A stretch of DNA of 64,000 nucleotides from Lagopus muta (Eukaryota > Chordata > Aves > Galliformes > Phasianidae): positions 51,844,972 through 51,908,971 of the forward strand of contig NC_064437.1 in NCBI RefSeq assembly GCF_023343835.1. Direction: 5' to 3'. Position 1 is the first letter of the stretch. Each line of letters begins with the position of its first letter. Below, piece after piece: positions 61,491-64,000 of the stretch. The notes beneath the pieces are model-generated. The model did not search any database and was not told the DNA's origin. It was given only the letters and a program-made list of their open reading frames with translations. The position numbers and the translations under genes were made by a program.

Positions 61491-64000
61491 GGCATTGTGA
61501 TGCCACATATAGATAGGTATATAAAAGTTGCACTGGTATAAAAGTTTATTTTTGCTATTTTATGCTATTCATTTTTATTAAGCTCAGGAAAGGAGAGTAG
61601 TTCCTAATTAATTTTGGAAGCCTGAAATGCCACTTAATTGGAAGCTGTATTTTAAGATCTACCTTGAGACTGATAAATAACAGAGTAAATGAAAGAGATA
61701 AAAGCAAAGTAGGATAGATTAGAATTTGAGAGTCTGCTAAATCAATCTTTTTGACATATATTCTAAAAGGAATTCTTCCATAAAGACAAAGGAGAATATT
61801 GCTATGATATGTGTATGAGGAAGAAAGACTTGCACTACCTGGCAGACTTTTGGAGACTTGAGTGTTAGACCAGGCAACCCTGACAGTGTAGAGTACGAAG
61901 TTCCAACCATGATATGTACTGAGAATTCACAGCTTCAGTAAATTCAGCACATTCTCAAGCGCTGTAATGTTGACTACTGAGTTACAAACTCAATTGTCTT
62001 GTCACAGAGACTTTCCATCTGTGCACTTTTAACTGGAGATAAAAGAGAGACTTGAAAATATGATAGTGTTAGAATATTGCCTTCATTTCATCTAGAAAAA
62101 AAATGATACATTTGTTGGAGTTTTTAGCTTTTACTAATTGTTGATATTAATGGCATGCTTGTTCAGATAGTTGTGTGAAGTTCATAAAAATTGTTTGCAG
62201 CTTCTACTCTGTGCCTGTTGATGGAATGAAACTGCACAGTTACCTTTAGGATTCTTCAAAGGTATAGATGGTGGCAAGTGGCAAGCAACAGCACATGCCT
62301 CTGCAGCTATGCCTGCAATTTATAATCAACTCAAGTCACAATCTTCTTGAACTCAAAAACTGAAAACTCAAGGGAGGTATTTACTAAACTGAAGTTAAAA
62401 AGTATATTGTTCTGTAAGATACTTCTCTTTTTGGGAAAGGATGAAGTAGCTGGGGCATAAGAGGAGAAAATACAAGTACTATTCCAGAAAAGAGAATGGT
62501 CTAAATGTGGAAAATCAATTCTCAGTCACGCACTCAAGTCTCTCACTCAGTCCAAGTACTTGACTGTTCTCCCAAAGCCTGTATAAGCATCCTAACTGAA
62601 GCTCATCAAACGTGTTTTAACAAAGTTTTTTGTTTAAAAACATTCAAGTATTTTCAATTGGATTTTATAGAAGGAAAGTCAGTTTGTAAACCTTGGCATT
62701 TATATGGCTTAGCAGTAGTGATCTTTAGTACAGGTTGCAGTTTCAATTAATATAACTTAATTTTGTATGTTGCTTCTTTCGTCCAGAAGAGTCTAAGCCT
62801 AGTAGAATTTAACCAAAATTAAATCTAATTTGAAACAGTATCTCAAGCAAAAGAGATTTTTCATGTCTGATTCTTGTAGTGTGCCTTACTCATAAGTCTG
62901 ACCATATCTGAAGCCTGCTAATAATGTGTATCTGTGCATATGCATGCAAGTTTTTGCTATATTTTAATCAACTGAAGTCATCTAATATTTTGGGTAATGG
63001 AGTCCCCAAAAATATTACTTAGTTATGATTTTTTTAAAGTTTATTCTGTTTAATATTATTGCTTAATGTTACTGTCACTGAAACATGTATGCTATTAAGC
63101 ATTAGTTGTCAAAGAGTCCTTAAATGCTAATGAATAATAATGGACTGCAAGTATTTAGGTTTTTGCAGCTGACCCATTTTTAGGAATTTTTTGCAACACT
63201 TGCAGGTTCAGAATACAAACTACTCCATTTATAGAGCATTCATTAAAAATGAAATAGCAATTTAGTACAGGAATAGTTAAAAGGTCACTGAAAGTTCCTG
63301 CAGCATGGGACTAAAGCATTTATTTGTCATACTATATACCATTTATTATCAGTATGACTGGAAACTGGTAACATGCAAGAAACGTAGGCTGCTTGCTGTC
63401 TCAGATACCTACATACAAGATGAGCTTTTTTTATTGTGAGTAGTAGTATTAAAATAGTAAAAGTACTGGTGATGGTAAGAATGCAATGAAAAAATCTCAT
63501 ATAAAATGAGACATAATATTTTGTTGCATTGAAAAATATTTAACATACACTCTGTGTTTGCCAATGAATCAAATTAGAAATGGACAACCATTTAAATATA
63601 TGTATATATTTTTTAAAGTATCGCTTTGGGGAAAATAAGGGCATTATTAAAGAAATAGTAAAGTCCTTTTTTGTGGCAAACAAGCTTCAGGAGTCTGGGT
63701 GGGACAGATTCCAGTGCAGGTGTGATATTTGCAGCATGAAGATTGAAACAGTTTATAAAAAAAATATTGGGGCTGTTTTTGTTAGGATAGGAAAAGGAAT
63801 AAATGCCTAGAAATTGCCATTTCAAGGTAGAATTTAAGCAGGTTTAAATATATTCAAAACTGGAGTAAATGTCTTTTTTCTCCAGAACTGCAAAAGAAGA
63901 AATAAAAATATCCCTGTGGGGTTTTTTTTATGTACAGTTTTCCAGGAGATGTTTTGTGACAGAATATTTTACCTATTTTCCTCTTCAGAGCTAGGTAAAC
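61491..64000. other. Non-coding DNA, nothing recognised
   Basis: AT-rich sequence; the frames at 62505-62750 and 63580-63825 have no domain, and the latter pair overlap antisense to each other. Confidence 0.45.

Noticed and set aside
1..64000. A previously undescribed multi-gene defence or biosynthetic system
   Set aside because: There are no clustered long ORFs, no operon-like spacing and no RNA arrays; all long frames are transposon-derived or chance.

Overview
The window looks like a gene-poor, AT-rich stretch of a bird nuclear genome, most likely galliform (chicken-like). Three things point there: many 5'-truncated CR1 LINE copies ending in the 8-bp tandem tail typical of CR1, with no young SINEs or L1; a deleted mariner element resembling the Galluhop-type family; and very short, heavily broken ORFs everywhere outside the transposons. 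I see no complete protein-coding gene, rRNA or tRNA gene, CRISPR array or bacterial/viral gene cluster.

Layout. About 1-13.5 kb is AT-rich non-coding DNA with a mariner relic (about 0.99-1.53 kb), a strong CTCF-like motif (about 2.3 kb) and two old CR1 tails (7.0 and 9.5 kb). A roughly 260-bp LTR-like repeat at 13.56 kb has a diverged sister copy at 35.56 kb. From 13.8 to 30 kb there are only simple repeats and unclassified DNA. At 30.1 kb lies a degenerate 5S rRNA-derived SINE, followed by a 1.05-kb minus-strand CR1 with a reverse-transcriptase reading frame broken by three nonsense codons (30.62-31.68 kb). More CR1 tails follow at 33.7 and 36.0 kb.

The only gene-like landmark is a CpG island at about 37.47-38.64 kb. 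It has embedded AT-rich homeodomain/POU-like motifs, a Kozak-type ATG five codons ahead of a consensus 5' splice site, and other good plus-strand splice donors. It is best read as the promoter and first exon(s) of a gene whose other exons lie outside the window or are too short to see. The gene could not be identified.

Beyond it, 38.6-64 kb is intron-like or intergenic: CR1 relics at 41.25, 42.25, 46.45, 49.5 and 61.4 kb, and a clear nested insertion at 50.86-52.66 kb, where a younger CR1-F-like element sits inside the 3' part of an older CR1. That younger copy carries the window's longest ORF (351 codons), with intact reverse-transcriptase motifs and a one-base frameshift near its C-terminus. 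A possible conserved regulatory patch lies at 55.6-55.8 kb and a TAAT-rich one at 57.3 kb. No multi-gene system was found; the noteworthy content is transposon archaeology plus one CpG-island promoter.
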